Assembly: GCA_001828855.1 (NCBI GenBank)
Contig: MHZT01000007.1
Span: 1 to 45,788, forward strand
Direction: 5' to 3'
DNA: 45,788 nt
Origin: Rhodobacterales bacterium RIFCSPHIGHO2_02_FULL_62_130
GTDB lineage: Bacteria; Pseudomonadota; Alphaproteobacteria; Rhodobacterales; Rhodobacteraceae
The position numbers and the translations under genes are program-made. This document shows positions 16,129 through 24,514 of this stretch, in pieces; positions within the stretch are counted from its first letter, which is position 1; each line of letters begins with the position of its first letter. The notes below the pieces were generated by a model. It worked only from the letters and a program-made list of their open reading frames with translations, did no database searches and was not told the DNA's origin.

Positions 16129-17049
16129 TCAGGTCAACAATCCCAGCCTCACGGCGCGCTCGAGCAGCAACTTCACTGCCGACGGTTGCCAGCTTGTCCG
16201 CCCGCGGGGCGTGCGCTCCCGCATCGCTTCCAGCCGATTGCAGATCGCCTGAAGCGTGATGTCGGGAGCTGCGCCCTTGATGGCGGCAACGATCGCGGGC
16301 AGGCGGTCGCCCGTTTCGCGGCGCCCGGAGCGGGCCAAGACCGTCTCAGGCAGGAAGCCATCGCGGACATAGGCGTTCACCGCGCGCAACAGGCGGCTAT
16401 GCGTCCATCGCCGCGCTTCCGGCAGGGGGCCGTTGATGATGCGCAACACGTCCTCCCAGGCCAAGTCGGGGCGCAACCGGCGTACATGGGGCACCCAGTC
16501 TTGTGCCGTCTCGTTCAAGCGCTCTATGTAGCCATCCTGCCGTGCCAGCCGCACCTTGCGCAGAGCGGCAGGGTCTTTGGCGCGCAGTCCAGGGTTCCCG
16601 CCAACACGGCCTTTGGTTCGCGCGCTTGCAAGCCCGGCCTTCGTGCGCTCCCGGATCAACGCACGCTCGAACTCGGCCGCGGCGCCCAGCACTTGCAGCG
16701 TGAACTTGCCCTGCGGGGATGCGGTGTCGATCGGGTCCTCGATCGAGCGGAAGAACGCGCCCTTTGCCTCCAGCCGCTCGATCACCTCCAGCAGATGCGA
16801 CAGCGACCGCGCCAGCCGGTCGATCCGGACGACCACCAGCGTGTCGCCTTTGGCGACGCGTTCCAGCACGCCCGCCAGCACCGGCCGCGCACGATTGCCG
16901 CCAGAAGCCTGCTCCTCATGGATCTCCGCGCAGCCTGCAGATTTCAGGGCCTGCGATTGGGGCAGGGGGGTCTGATCCTCGGTCGATACGCGGGCATAGC
17001 CGATGAGTGGCACGGGGCAGGGGGCACTTTTTACAATTGCGGATGTCAT
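16129..17049 (-). CDS. Serine recombinase (resolvase family, 306 aa)
   Basis: This protein has an N-terminal serine-recombinase catalytic domain: GYARVSTEDQ with nucleophile Ser22, then VVRIDRLARSLSHLLEVI and AEFERALIRERTKAGL. A long C-terminal extension of about 150 residues replaces the short HTH of Tn3 resolvases and ends RTSWQPSAVKLLLERA, which is probably the DNA-binding part. Its likely role is resolution of plasmid multimers or co-integrates. No transposase or terminal repeats were found nearby, so it may be a plasmid stability gene. The ATG at 17047-17049 has only a weak ribosome site. It is divergent from the HTH gene; a res site would be expected in 17050-17242. Confidence 0.85.
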   Translation of the reverse strand: MTSAIVKSAPCPVPLIGYARVSTEDQTPLPQSQALKSAGCAEIHEEQASGGNRARPVLAGVLERVAKGDTLVVVRIDRLARSLSHLLEVIERLEAKGAFFRSIEDPIDTASPQGKFTLQVLGAAAEFERALIRERTKAGLASARTKGRVGGNPGLRAKDPAALRKVRLARQDGYIERLNETAQDWVPHVRRLRPDLAWEDVLRIINGPLPEARRWTHSRLLRAVNAYVRDGFLPETVLARSGRRETGDRLPAIVAAIKGAAPDITLQAICNRLEAMRERTPRGRTSWQPSAVKLLLERAVRLGLLT

Positions 17050-17217
17050 GACTAAACGACCGTTTGAAAACAGATGCAAGGGTGTGCACTGTGGCGCTGC
17101 TCGTCAGAAACCCCTTGGTTTCCGCACCGCGACTGCAATCGGAGAGACCACACGGACCATCGCGCGCGCGTGCTATATAGAGAGCAGGACCACCTCGGCA
17201 AAAACCCTTGGGTAATT

Positions 17218-17239
17218 TGCAAAATGCTCGTATTTTGCA
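17218..17239. promoter_or_regulatory. Operator-like palindrome before the HTH gene
   Basis: TGCAAAAT-GCTCGT-ATTTTGCA has perfect 8-bp arms and lies 3 bp before the ATG of the HTH gene. It is AT-rich compared with its surroundings. It could be an autoregulatory site of the HTH protein or a subsite of a res region for the divergent resolvase. Confidence 0.5.
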
Positions 17240-17242
17240 CAT

Positions 17243-18355
17243 ATGACGCCGCAACACCCTTCACAGTATGATGACTTCGATAATCCGTCCGGCGATGCGG
17301 AGGAGCTCGACCAGGCACTCGAGGACGACCTGTGGTTCCTGCCTGGCGCATTGGCGGAGAAACCCGACGATCTGCCGCCTGGCCCTCGTGCAGGGCCGCC
17401 TGAAACCGCAGTCCTTGATGATTGGCGTCGGGCCGAGGGGGCCCACGCGGCCCGTCTCGCCAGGGCGTCCGGACGGCTCGGCGCGCTGGACGACCGGCTG
17501 CGCCGAGGCCCAGATGGATGGCGGCACCGGCTCGCGCTGATCGAGGCCGCAGACCTCAGCTGGCTTGCAGGCGACCGGGTTGGCCCGGATCGTCTTGCAC
17601 TCTGGATGTCGATGCGCCTGTCGGGCGTGCAGGACGACACCGCGGGGCTCGCCCGGGTCGGATGGGCCGTGCGGCGCTTGACGGCCGGTCCTGGGCCGGA
17701 GGTGGACCTGTCCGCGTTCCTTGACCGCCGTGACCCCGAAAACATCGCCGAAGAGGCCGAGCCCTTCGCGGACCGCGCGGGTGGGTGGCTGGACTTGATG
17801 GCGGCCGCGCGTGATCTGCATCCGATCTCGCGCGCCTGCATGGGCTTTCACCTCTGGAGCCTCGCGGGCCTTAACCAGCCGGGCGACCGGATGGAAGCCG
17901 CAGTCGCCGCAGCACGGATCGCAGCCAGCGAGAGCAAGGGGGCGGTCTTCGCGCCGCTGGCTATTGGCGGGGCAGGGGGCCTGCGCGCCGGAGGCCGACC
18001 CGCCGAGCGTTTGGCGCGCTGGCTCGACGGATTGGAGACCGCTTGCCTGACCGCGATGCGCCACCTCGACGACGTCGAGGCCTGGTCGGCGCGTGCGGCG
18101 GCCATGATGATGCCTCTTTCCGGCCGAACGCCGTCGGCGCTGCGACATCTATTGGCGGAATGGCCGCTGGTCTCTGCACCGATGGCAGAACAACTGACCG
18201 GTGCGAGCCGAGCTGCCGTGCAGCGGAACCTGGCCTTGATGGAAGCGCGTGGCTTGCTCCGCGAGGTGACCGGGCAGGGACGCTTTCGCATGTGGCGAAC
18301 AGCCTTGCCCCACAACAAAGCCCTGGCATCATCTCCATTGCCTGCCCGCAAGTAA
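17243..18355 (+). CDS. RHE_PE00001-type helix-turn-helix protein (370 aa)
   Basis: The protein resembles the DUF1612/helix-turn-helix family (RHE_PE00001) common on rhizobial and Rhodobacteraceae plasmids. It has an N-terminal region with WRRAEGAHAARLARASGRLGALDDRL followed by DLSWLAGDRV, and a C-terminal HTH with PLVSAPMAEQLTGASRAAVQRNL and LREVTGQGRFRMW. The role is unknown; DNA binding is expected. There is no ribosome site before the ATG at 17243, and a palindrome occupies that position, so the message may be leaderless. The family often lies beside resolvase or integrase genes, as here. Confidence 0.75.
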   Translation: MTPQHPSQYDDFDNPSGDAEELDQALEDDLWFLPGALAEKPDDLPPGPRAGPPETAVLDDWRRAEGAHAARLARASGRLGALDDRLRRGPDGWRHRLALIEAADLSWLAGDRVGPDRLALWMSMRLSGVQDDTAGLARVGWAVRRLTAGPGPEVDLSAFLDRRDPENIAEEAEPFADRAGGWLDLMAAARDLHPISRACMGFHLWSLAGLNQPGDRMEAAVAAARIAASESKGAVFAPLAIGGAGGLRAGGRPAERLARWLDGLETACLTAMRHLDDVEAWSARAAAMMMPLSGRTPSALRHLLAEWPLVSAPMAEQLTGASRAAVQRNLALMEARGLLREVTGQGRFRMWRTALPHNKALASSPLPARK

Positions 18356-18382
18356 GGACCTACGTGCGGGCAGAAGACGGGT

Positions 18383-18556
18383 TCAGCTTCGACCAGCACG
18401 CCAGACAAGCGCGGCGATGACCAGGAACAGGGCGGCGCCAAAGCCCCAGACCCGCGCATAGCCGATCATGTCGCCCCACGGGGCCACGGCATAGCCGATC
18501 GCTAGGATGGTCCAGACGATCACCACGCCAAGCAGCAGCCAGATATCTTCGTTCAT
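18383..18556 (-). CDS. Small two-helix membrane protein of the oxidase operon (57 aa)
   Basis: The protein (MNEDIWLLLGVVIVWTILAI...) has two predicted transmembrane helices, about residues 5-22 and 34-52, and a basic C-terminus. It is the last gene of an operon with the oxidase subunits, starting 26 bp after the subunit I stop with AGGAG 7 bp before the ATG. By position and size it may be an accessory subunit like the small subunit IIa or IV of heme-copper oxidases, but no sequence family is recognised. Confidence 0.6.
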   Translation of the reverse strand: MNEDIWLLLGVVIVWTILAIGYAVAPWGDMIGYARVWGFGAALFLVIAALVWRAGRS

Positions 18557-18581
18557 GTCAGAACTCCTGAAAGTTTTCATG

Positions 18582-20249
18582 TCAGTGACCCATTGCGCCT
18601 GCAGCGGCGACAGGAACCGCCTGAAGCAACTCGAACCCGAGCACGGTGAAGCCATACATGGCGGCCGCGATCACGAGGATGGACAGCGGCCCCGTCCAGG
18701 CGGCGTTGCGCCCCACGGGCAGGTTGGCCCATTCGACGAGGGCGAAGGAGGATACGCCCGCCGCCCTCTGCCGTCCGAACACCGAAGCCAGAACCGTCGC
18801 GGCATAGAGAAGAAGGGAAAGTGCCATGACCGTGCCGCCCACGCCGACCAGTGCCATGAGCGTGGACCAGACGGCGGGCGCTTCGCCACCGTAGGTGACA
18901 TCCATCACCCGCCGCGGCACGCCCATGTAGCCCGCGGCCACGCCCGCGCTGCCAAACACCAGAAGCCCTGTCGAGGCCACCCACGGCAGCGACCGAAGCA
19001 GCCCCGGCCAGCGAAGCTCTCGGCCCGTCAGCTCTGGCAGCAACACCGTAAGACCCGCCAGCAGCGATAGGCTAACCGTGCCGACGGTGAAGAAATGGAA
19101 ATAGCCCGGAACGAAGAAGGTATCCGACAGCAGCGGTGCCATTTTTTCCTGGATCAGCACGAATGCCAGCGCGATGCCGAACATCATGTTGACCACGGCC
19201 AGGCTTGCCGCGGTTGTCGCGGGATGCTGCCATGGCAGCTTGCGCAACCAGCCGAACAGGCCCGTTGCACCCGAAGCGCGCGCATGAACCTCAAGCGATG
19301 CGACGATCACCAGGAAGGCGGTCAGCGTCGGCACCGAGACGAACAGCGACAGCGCCGAGCCCGCCACCTTGACATACTCCGGCAGGCCGGGGTCGAGGAA
19401 CATGTGGTAAAGCGAGGTCGGCGGCACGAAGACCAGGTAAAGGCTGAAGACCAGCTTCGAGAACCTGGCCCCGAACACCGACTTCGCGCCGGTCAGCACC
19501 TGCATCAGGATGTACCAGACTAGGACCGTCGCCATGAGCGGCAGGTAGTGCAGGTTGTGAAACAGGATGTGCCATCCGGTTTCCTGGCCCACCGGAAAAT
19601 CGCCCAGCCCCAGGGCCCAGAGCAATGCCGGCAGGAAGGCATGGATCGCCGCAAAGCCGGTGACGATCAGAAAGCCGGACCATGCAAGCAACGCAAAGCC
19701 AAGTGCGTCAAGCGACCGTCGGCGCCCTCGCCCAAGCGAGGGCAGAAGCGTGGCAATGGCGGTTGCCGGCACCAGGATCAGCCCGAGACCGAGCAGGGCA
19801 TAACCCAGACTGAAGACCAGAACGGTCATCGGCTCGTCAGCCAGAAGCTCGACATTCCCGTCATAGAGGGGTGGAGATCCGATCACGGAAGCGTAGAGCC
19901 CAAGAACGAAGCCCAGCACCATGGCGATGGCTCCGAGAACGGAAAGCCAGCGTCGGGCCAGGCCCACCTTGTCCCCGCCGTTGCCGCGTTCGGCGGCGGC
20001 AAAGCCGAGGAGCAGGGCCGCCTGGGCGAAGTAGAGCCAGTAGAAGAATGCACTGACCCCGTGCACCGTAAGGAAGCGGTAGCCGGATTCGGGCAGGGCC
20101 GGCAGGAACCCGGCCCGGACCAGGGCCGTCAGCACCCCCCCCGCGAGGCCGATGAGCAGCGCCACGAGTGCCGTGGCCGCAAGAATGATGACAAGGCGCC
20201 GGTCCTGAAGGGGAAGCGAGCGCAGCCGGTGAATGATCGTGTCGGACAT
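18582..20249 (-). CDS. Heme-copper oxidase subunit I-like protein with altered active site
   Basis: This 555-aa, multi-helix membrane protein is related to ba3-type (B family) subunit I: LTVHG (H63, low-spin heme ligand), LPWQHPA and PGYFHFFTVG (H385, second low-spin ligand) align well with Thermus ba3. H231 and Y235 keep the H-x3-Y of the His-Tyr crosslink. However, the two adjacent histidines of the CuB site read Y281-H282 (SLYHMFLDPG), and the high-spin heme axial histidine reads Y383 (PGYFH where HFH is expected). I checked both codons (TAC and TAT) in the DNA. Oxygen reduction may be lost or changed; a novel oxidoreductase or heme/copper function is possible. The start has GGGGAGG 5 bp upstream, 14 bp after the subunit II stop. 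Confidence 0.85.
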   Translation of the reverse strand: MSDTIIHRLRSLPLQDRRLVIILAATALVALLIGLAGGVLTALVRAGFLPALPESGYRFLTVHGVSAFFYWLYFAQAALLLGFAAAERGNGGDKVGLARRWLSVLGAIAMVLGFVLGLYASVIGSPPLYDGNVELLADEPMTVLVFSLGYALLGLGLILVPATAIATLLPSLGRGRRRSLDALGFALLAWSGFLIVTGFAAIHAFLPALLWALGLGDFPVGQETGWHILFHNLHYLPLMATVLVWYILMQVLTGAKSVFGARFSKLVFSLYLVFVPPTSLYHMFLDPGLPEYVKVAGSALSLFVSVPTLTAFLVIVASLEVHARASGATGLFGWLRKLPWQHPATTAASLAVVNMMFGIALAFVLIQEKMAPLLSDTFFVPGYFHFFTVGTVSLSLLAGLTVLLPELTGRELRWPGLLRSLPWVASTGLLVFGSAGVAAGYMGVPRRVMDVTYGGEAPAVWSTLMALVGVGGTVMALSLLLYAATVLASVFGRQRAAGVSSFALVEWANLPVGRNAAWTGPLSILVIAAAMYGFTVLGFELLQAVPVAAAGAMGH

Positions 20250-20263
20250 CTGAACCTCCCCTT

Positions 20264-20917
20264 TCATGCGACGGTGATGCGGGCTTGCATGCCATCATGG
20301 CCGGGTCCGCAGTAGGATGTGCAGTAGACGAGAAAGCTGCCCGGTCGGGTGAACGTCATTTGCAGTTCGGTCTCGGCCCCCGGTCCAAGGCGGATCATCC
20401 TTGCCCCCTCTCCGAACTGGATCGACGCGCCGTGCGTGACGTCGGCGGCCAGCATGCGGAAGCGATAGGGCCGGTCGAGGTCGAGCCGCAGGGCCGGCGG
20501 GTCGAAGTAGTAGCGTTCGGCCAGCAGAAGCACGTCGACGGGTTCGACCATTCCTGCATCGCCCGGAGCGGCCTCTGCAGCCTGTCCGCCGGACGTCATA
20601 TCCATTCCGGCCATGTCCGTTTGACCGGCGACAGGTCTGGGATAGACGGTGCCGTCAGCTTCGGCGAACCGGTCGATGAATTCGGCAAGCTCGGCCCGGA
20701 ATGCCTCGACATCCGGGGCCGCCTCCATGCCGCCATGGCCCGCCATCGCCATCTCGGCGACGGGTTCGTCAGCCGCTGAAGCCCCGGCGCTGCGGAAAAG
20801 CGCAAGCGGGTTGGGGGCTGCCCCATAGGCTGCCCAAAGGCCGTAGAGGCTGACGCCGCCAAAGCCGAACGCGGCGATGAACCCACGTCTTGAGGTGAAG
20901 TGTCGGTCTGGTTTCAT
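20264..20917 (-). CDS. Tat-exported CuA-type oxidase subunit II (217 aa)
   Basis: This protein has a twin-arginine leader (SRRGFIAAFGFGG) that probably stays as a membrane anchor. Next comes a low-complexity Met/His/Ala linker (residues 50-115, with MAMAGHGGM and MAGMDM) and a C-terminal cupredoxin. The CuA ligands are complete: H162, then C199-x3-C203-x3-H207-x2-M210 (CTSYCGPGHDGM). The intact CuA site contrasts with the altered subunit I next door. The Met-rich linker is unusual and may help load copper. It sits between a small secreted protein and subunit I on one operon. TAT export rather than Sec with two helices is a variation on classical subunit II. Confidence 0.88.
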   Translation of the reverse strand: MKPDRHFTSRRGFIAAFGFGGVSLYGLWAAYGAAPNPLALFRSAGASAADEPVAEMAMAGHGGMEAAPDVEAFRAELAEFIDRFAEADGTVYPRPVAGQTDMAGMDMTSGGQAAEAAPGDAGMVEPVDVLLLAERYYFDPPALRLDLDRPYRFRMLAADVTHGASIQFGEGARMIRLGPGAETELQMTFTRPGSFLVYCTSYCGPGHDGMQARITVA

Positions 20918-21067
20918 GATCTTGTTCCTGATGGGGCCGAGTGCGAACGCCTGGATCAGGCATCGGGCAGATCGGCTGTCGGATGGGATTGCAACCTCGC
21001 GGTAGCGGCGCGCGGCGTTGAAGCCAGGGCGCTGCCAGGAAGTCAGGGAAGAGGTCTGAAATCGGGA

Positions 21068-21469
21068 CTAACCCGTTATCGGCGGGCGATACTCGGGCGA
21101 TACGGCCCGACCTGCGCCGCCTTCGTGTTCAATCATACCGAAGGCGGCCGTGTCACCCGACGTAAAGGCAGTCGGCGGCAGACTTTCCTGAATGCTTGCC
21201 GAGACGCAGCCAGCGGATGCGCATATCGAAAAATGCATCTCTGTCATGTTGGCGCCGTGGTCCCCCGACTCGCCTATGACCATTTGCTCGGCGGCGGCGA
21301 CATGCGCTTCCATGGCGATGCAACCGGAGTTCATGGCACGATCAGATGACGAAGACGGTTGCCCGAAAAGGCTCAGCGAGACCAGTGCTACACAAAAAAG
21401 CGCGCGCAGAATGATGCGCTGCCCGAAAAGGAACTTTGACTTGCGTTGGAATATTACCGCGTATTGCAT
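21068..21469 (-). CDS. Small secreted Cys-pair protein, family copy A (133 aa)
   Basis: A basic start and hydrophobic stretch (FGQRIILRALFCVALVSLSLFG) suggest a signal peptide. The mature part is His/Met-containing (GDHGANMTEMHF), has a cysteine pair CASAGC and ends SPEYRPPITG. The layout (signal, short acidic/His/Met stretch, Cys pair, hydrophobic strand, PP near the end) recurs in three other small genes of this island (35241, 36291, 45455). It may resemble DUF2946 or CopL-type copper proteins, but this is uncertain. It is the first gene before the oxidase subunits. Confidence 0.6.
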   Translation of the reverse strand: MQYAVIFQRKSKFLFGQRIILRALFCVALVSLSLFGQPSSSSDRAMNSGCIAMEAHVAAAEQMVIGESGDHGANMTEMHFSICASAGCVSASIQESLPPTAFTSGDTAAFGMIEHEGGAGRAVSPEYRPPITG

Positions 21470-21633
21470 TCGGACCCTGGAAACTCAGGTTTCCATACGC
21501 TTCCTGTAAGTTGTGCGAGCCCGCCTTGACACAAGTCAATTTAGACTGATTTCGACAACACAAATACGTGACGGATCTGATGGGTCATCCTGTCGGTCAG
21601 TCCCCGGAAAAGTATACGCTTGCCGGTTGGTGA

Positions 21634-23037
21634 TTATGCCTCACTGACTGGCAAGCGAACGACTGCCTCCAGTCCTCCGGTCGTCGCATTGCGGAGCAAG
21701 ACCGTCCCGCCATGCGCATGAATGATCGTCCGGGCGATTGCTAGCCCGAGGCCGACGCCGCCAGTATCTCGGCTGCGAGATTCTTCCAACCGCACAAACG
21801 GTTCAAAGACCGCTTCAAGCTGGTCTTCTGGCAGTCCATGGCCTTTGTCCGCGATAGTGATGACAGCCAATCCCGGCGCTTGGTCCAACGTCACCATCGC
21901 TACGCCGCCATAGCGAACAGCATTGTCGATCAGGTTCCTTAGCGCGCGGTTCAAGGCGTGCGGGCGGACGGTAATGGGCAGAGGCGGCGAAGGGGCAAGA
22001 TTGGCCAAATCTCCCCCTACATCGTTGACCAGATCGGCCAGCAGGGCGGCAAGATCGACTTCAGCGGTTGGTTCTGCTCGCGCAACCCCGCGTGCGAACT
22101 CCAAGGTTGCCTCGACCATGGCCTGCATTTCCTCGACCAGTGCCTTCAGGCGTACGCTATCCTCGGTTTCGTCCAGCATTTCGATCCTGAGCCGCATCGC
22201 CGTCAGGGGCGAGCGTAAATCATGACTTAGGGCAGCCAGCATGTGCGTGCGCTCGTTCACAAAGCGGGTCAGTCGTGCCTTCATCCGGTTGAACGCCTGC
22301 GTGGTCTCGCGCACTTCGGATGGCCCCGTCATCGGTAGCGGATCGGCATCAAGCCCACGGCCCAAGCGGTCGGCGCCAACTGCAAGAGCGCGCATCGGGC
22401 CAACGACGCGCCGCGCGGTCCACCAGGCCACCAAAGCTACCGCTACCGCCATCAACACTACTGGCAGAAGGGCCTGTGGAGTCAGTTGCAGGGCAGGGCG
22501 GTAAAACATCGTGCGCACGTTCAGCCAATCACCCGCCGCAAGTCGAATCGACAGCGTCAGTTCAATGGGGTCGGTCCGCCCTGCCATCATCGCCTCATGC
22601 ATGGGGCGCATGTTGGCTGGCACACCGTCTGGCAATGGCATAGACGCGAGGGGAAGCGCATGGACATCGGCGCGAACCTCCCGTTCCGGCTCTCCGAGAA
22701 TCTGGCGGATCTGCCGCAGAACCATGTCCGCCTCTGCGCTGTCGTGGGACGCTGCAGGCTCGGGCCCGACTTCAAACCGGACAAGCGGAGAATCCGCCGC
22801 GCGGAGTATCGACGAGCGCAGATCAGTGGGGGCGCCATCCAGAAGCAAGACCACATTTGCAGCGCGCCCTGCCGCCTCCAGCCCGAGGGCTGCACGAACG
22901 GCACGGTTTCGCTCGTCTGTCAGCAACAACAGGCCAAGCCCTTGTGTGATGGCCAGCGCCAAAAGCAACATGATCAGCAACTGCCCGCCAAGAGATTGCG
23001 GGAACAGATTGCGAAGCTTCGGGAAGCGCGCACTCAT
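21634..23037 (-). CDS. Sensor histidine kinase, CusS/EnvZ-like (467 aa)
   Basis: This is a membrane sensor kinase. TM1 is about residues 17-40, then a periplasmic domain of about 150 residues with Met/His-rich MRPMHEAMMAG, TM2 about 190-208, a HAMP domain, H-box SHDLRSPLTAMR with phospho-acceptor H272, N-box NLIDNAVRYGG and G-boxes DKGHGLPEDQ and GGVGLGLAIA. The gene overlaps the response regulator gene by 4 bp, so the pair is co-translated. The Met/His patch and neighbours suggest copper or another periplasmic metal as signal, in the manner of CusS; that is inference. Confidence 0.9.
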   Translation of the reverse strand: MSARFPKLRNLFPQSLGGQLLIMLLLALAITQGLGLLLLTDERNRAVRAALGLEAAGRAANVVLLLDGAPTDLRSSILRAADSPLVRFEVGPEPAASHDSAEADMVLRQIRQILGEPEREVRADVHALPLASMPLPDGVPANMRPMHEAMMAGRTDPIELTLSIRLAAGDWLNVRTMFYRPALQLTPQALLPVVLMAVAVALVAWWTARRVVGPMRALAVGADRLGRGLDADPLPMTGPSEVRETTQAFNRMKARLTRFVNERTHMLAALSHDLRSPLTAMRLRIEMLDETEDSVRLKALVEEMQAMVEATLEFARGVARAEPTAEVDLAALLADLVNDVGGDLANLAPSPPLPITVRPHALNRALRNLIDNAVRYGGVAMVTLDQAPGLAVITIADKGHGLPEDQLEAVFEPFVRLEESRSRDTGGVGLGLAIARTIIHAHGGTVLLRNATTGGLEAVVRLPVSEA

Positions 23038-23759
23038 GGCATTGCACTGACGTCTGCGGCAAGGCTGTAGCCACCACCCCAGACGGTTGCGATCAGCGCA
23101 GGCTTGGCCGGATCGGCCTCGATCTTGCGGCGCAAGCGGCTGATCTGGTTGTCGATGGTGCGATCGAACACCTGTGCGGCGCGACCCGATGTGAGATCGA
23201 GCAGTTGTTCGCGACTGAGCACGAAGCGCGGCCGTTCCAGAAACACCGTCAGCAGACGGAATTCCGCGGTTGTCAGAGAGACCTCGATGCCATTGTCGTC
23301 GGTCAGGGTCCGGCGGTCGGTATCAAGCACCCATCGGTCGAAGGCCAATCTGTGCCCAGCAAGGCTGCCGCCCACCACTTCGCCCCTGTCGGACCGGCGC
23401 AGGATTGCCTTGATCCGGGCCAGCAACTCACGCGGGTTGAAGGGTTTGGGCAGATAGTCATCCGCTCCGACCTCTAGCCCCACGATGCGATCGGTCTCGT
23501 CCCCCAGGGCTGTCAGCATCAAGATCGGGATTGTGCCCTGTGCGCGCAAACGTCGGCAGACCGAAAGGCCGTCTTCGCCTGGCATCATCACGTCTAATAC
23601 GATCAGATCAAATTGACCCACCTGCATCGCCGCATCCATTGCGACGGCATTGGCGGCAGAAGTTGCGCGCATGCCGTTCTTTTCCAGATACTTCACCAGG
23701 GCATCGCGGATTTCGCGGTTGTCATCGACGATCAGAATATGCGGCGGCTGGATCATCAT
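23034..23759 (-). CDS. OmpR-family response regulator (241 aa)
   Basis: The receiver domain (residues 8-120) has the acidic pair D12-D13, phospho-acceptor D56 (VLDVMMPGEDG), the conserved T of LTALGD and the K of LPKPF. The winged-helix DNA-binding domain ends VFDRTIDNQISRLRRKIE and TVWGGGYSL, typical of the OmpR/PhoB group. CAGGAG lies before the tandem ATG start at 23757-23759. It is divergent from the EF-hand gene; the perfect inverted repeat at 23814-23849 is a candidate binding site. By context it is probably a CusR-like copper regulator. Confidence 0.92.
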   Translation of the reverse strand: MMIQPPHILIVDDNREIRDALVKYLEKNGMRATSAANAVAMDAAMQVGQFDLIVLDVMMPGEDGLSVCRRLRAQGTIPILMLTALGDETDRIVGLEVGADDYLPKPFNPRELLARIKAILRRSDRGEVVGGSLAGHRLAFDRWVLDTDRRTLTDDNGIEVSLTTAEFRLLTVFLERPRFVLSREQLLDLTSGRAAQVFDRTIDNQISRLRRKIEADPAKPALIATVWGGGYSLAADVSAMP

Positions 23760-23813
23760 CTTGTCTCCTGATGTCGACCCTAGCTGAACGCGGTGGGGCT
23801 GCGGACAGAAGAT

Positions 23814-23849
23814 TGTCGCAAACCTCTCTCAGCACCTTGGCTTGCGACA
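23814..23849. promoter_or_regulatory. Inverted repeat in the divergent promoter region
   Basis: TGTCGCAA (23814-23821) and TTGCGACA (23842-23849) are perfect 8-bp arms 20 bp apart, between the response regulator gene and the EF-hand gene. The spacing would put both half-sites on the same DNA face at about 28 bp centre to centre. A site for the adjacent response regulator is the simplest reading. Confidence 0.45.
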
Positions 23850-23940
23850 GTTTGATACAAAACAGGCGTCGCCCTGACAAACCTGTGGGACACCTCGCTC
23901 CCAGATTGGACCCATCGCAATCTGATCCAGGAGAGACAGA

Positions 23941-24444
23941 ATGAAACGTTCGACAAAATTCGCCCTCGCAGCCGTTGCAGCCCTTGGCGTAGCCGCTGTC
24001 GCCGTACCGGTCGTCGCCCAGCAGGGCCAGATGCAGCATGACGGCATGATGGACAGAAGCATGGGCATGATGGGCCAGCATGGCGGTATGATGGGTGGCG
24101 CCATGGAAATGATGGCCGGCGGCCAGAGCTATGCCATGGCCACATTCGATACCAACAAGGACGGCACGCTCAGCCCCGAGGAAATGACAGCCGGGATTCA
24201 GGCTGAACTCAAGACCTACGACACCGACGCCAACGGGACTTTGTCGCTGGAGGAATTCGCGGTGATGCATGCGGCCCACACCCGACCGATGACCGTGCGT
24301 GCCTTCCAGATGCACGACGCCGATGGGGATGCGCAAGTGACGGAGGCTGAAATGGCCGACATGGCTGAAATGATGCAAAGCCACATGGGCGGGCAGCAAG
24401 GCGGCATGCAGGGCATGGGTCAAGGCATGATGGACAACAACTGA
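23941..24444 (+). CDS. Secreted EF-hand, Met-rich protein (167 aa)
   Basis: A Sec signal peptide (MKRSTKFALAAVAALGVAAVAVPVVAQ) is followed by a Met/His-rich stretch (residues 30-58: DGMMDRSMGMMGQHGGMM). Then come three EF-hand loops, DTNKDGTLSPEE, DTDANGTLSLEE and DADGDAQVTEAE, and a Met/Gln/Gly tail. The first two loops have good calcium ligands; the third lacks the usual central Gly. The Met clusters suit Cu(I) binding in the periplasm. GGAGAG lies 5 bp before the ATG. It is probably a periplasmic metal-buffering protein. It is divergent from the two-component system and may be its target. Confidence 0.88.
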   Translation: MKRSTKFALAAVAALGVAAVAVPVVAQQGQMQHDGMMDRSMGMMGQHGGMMGGAMEMMAGGQSYAMATFDTNKDGTLSPEEMTAGIQAELKTYDTDANGTLSLEEFAVMHAAHTRPMTVRAFQMHDADGDAQVTEAEMADMAEMMQSHMGGQQGGMQGMGQGMMDNN

Positions 24445-24451
24445 CCCACTT

Positions 24452-24492
24452 TTTCTCCCGCTAACGGGGCGAAGCTTTCTTAGCGGGAGAAA
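24452..24492 (+). terminator. 13-bp perfect hairpin after the EF-hand gene
   Basis: The arms (12 bp from 24453 and from 24480, extended by one A-T pair) are perfectly complementary with a 15-nt loop, 7 bp after the EF-hand stop codon. No T-run follows, so it may be a partial terminator or a stabilising 3' stem that sets EF-hand mRNA above that of the downstream genes. Confidence 0.55.
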
Positions 24493-24514
24493 TCCCAACA
24501 CAGATCAGGAGGCC

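Noticed and set aside
16129-18355. A complete Tn3-like transposon around the resolvase
   Set aside because: No transposase gene and no 38-bp-type terminal inverted repeats were seen on either side.
18582-20249. Naming the oxidase subunit I as cbb3-type (CcoN) or NO reductase
   Set aside because: The partner has a CuA site and there are no CcoO/CcoP or NorC genes. The helix motifs fit the ba3 group better, apart from the substituted ligands.
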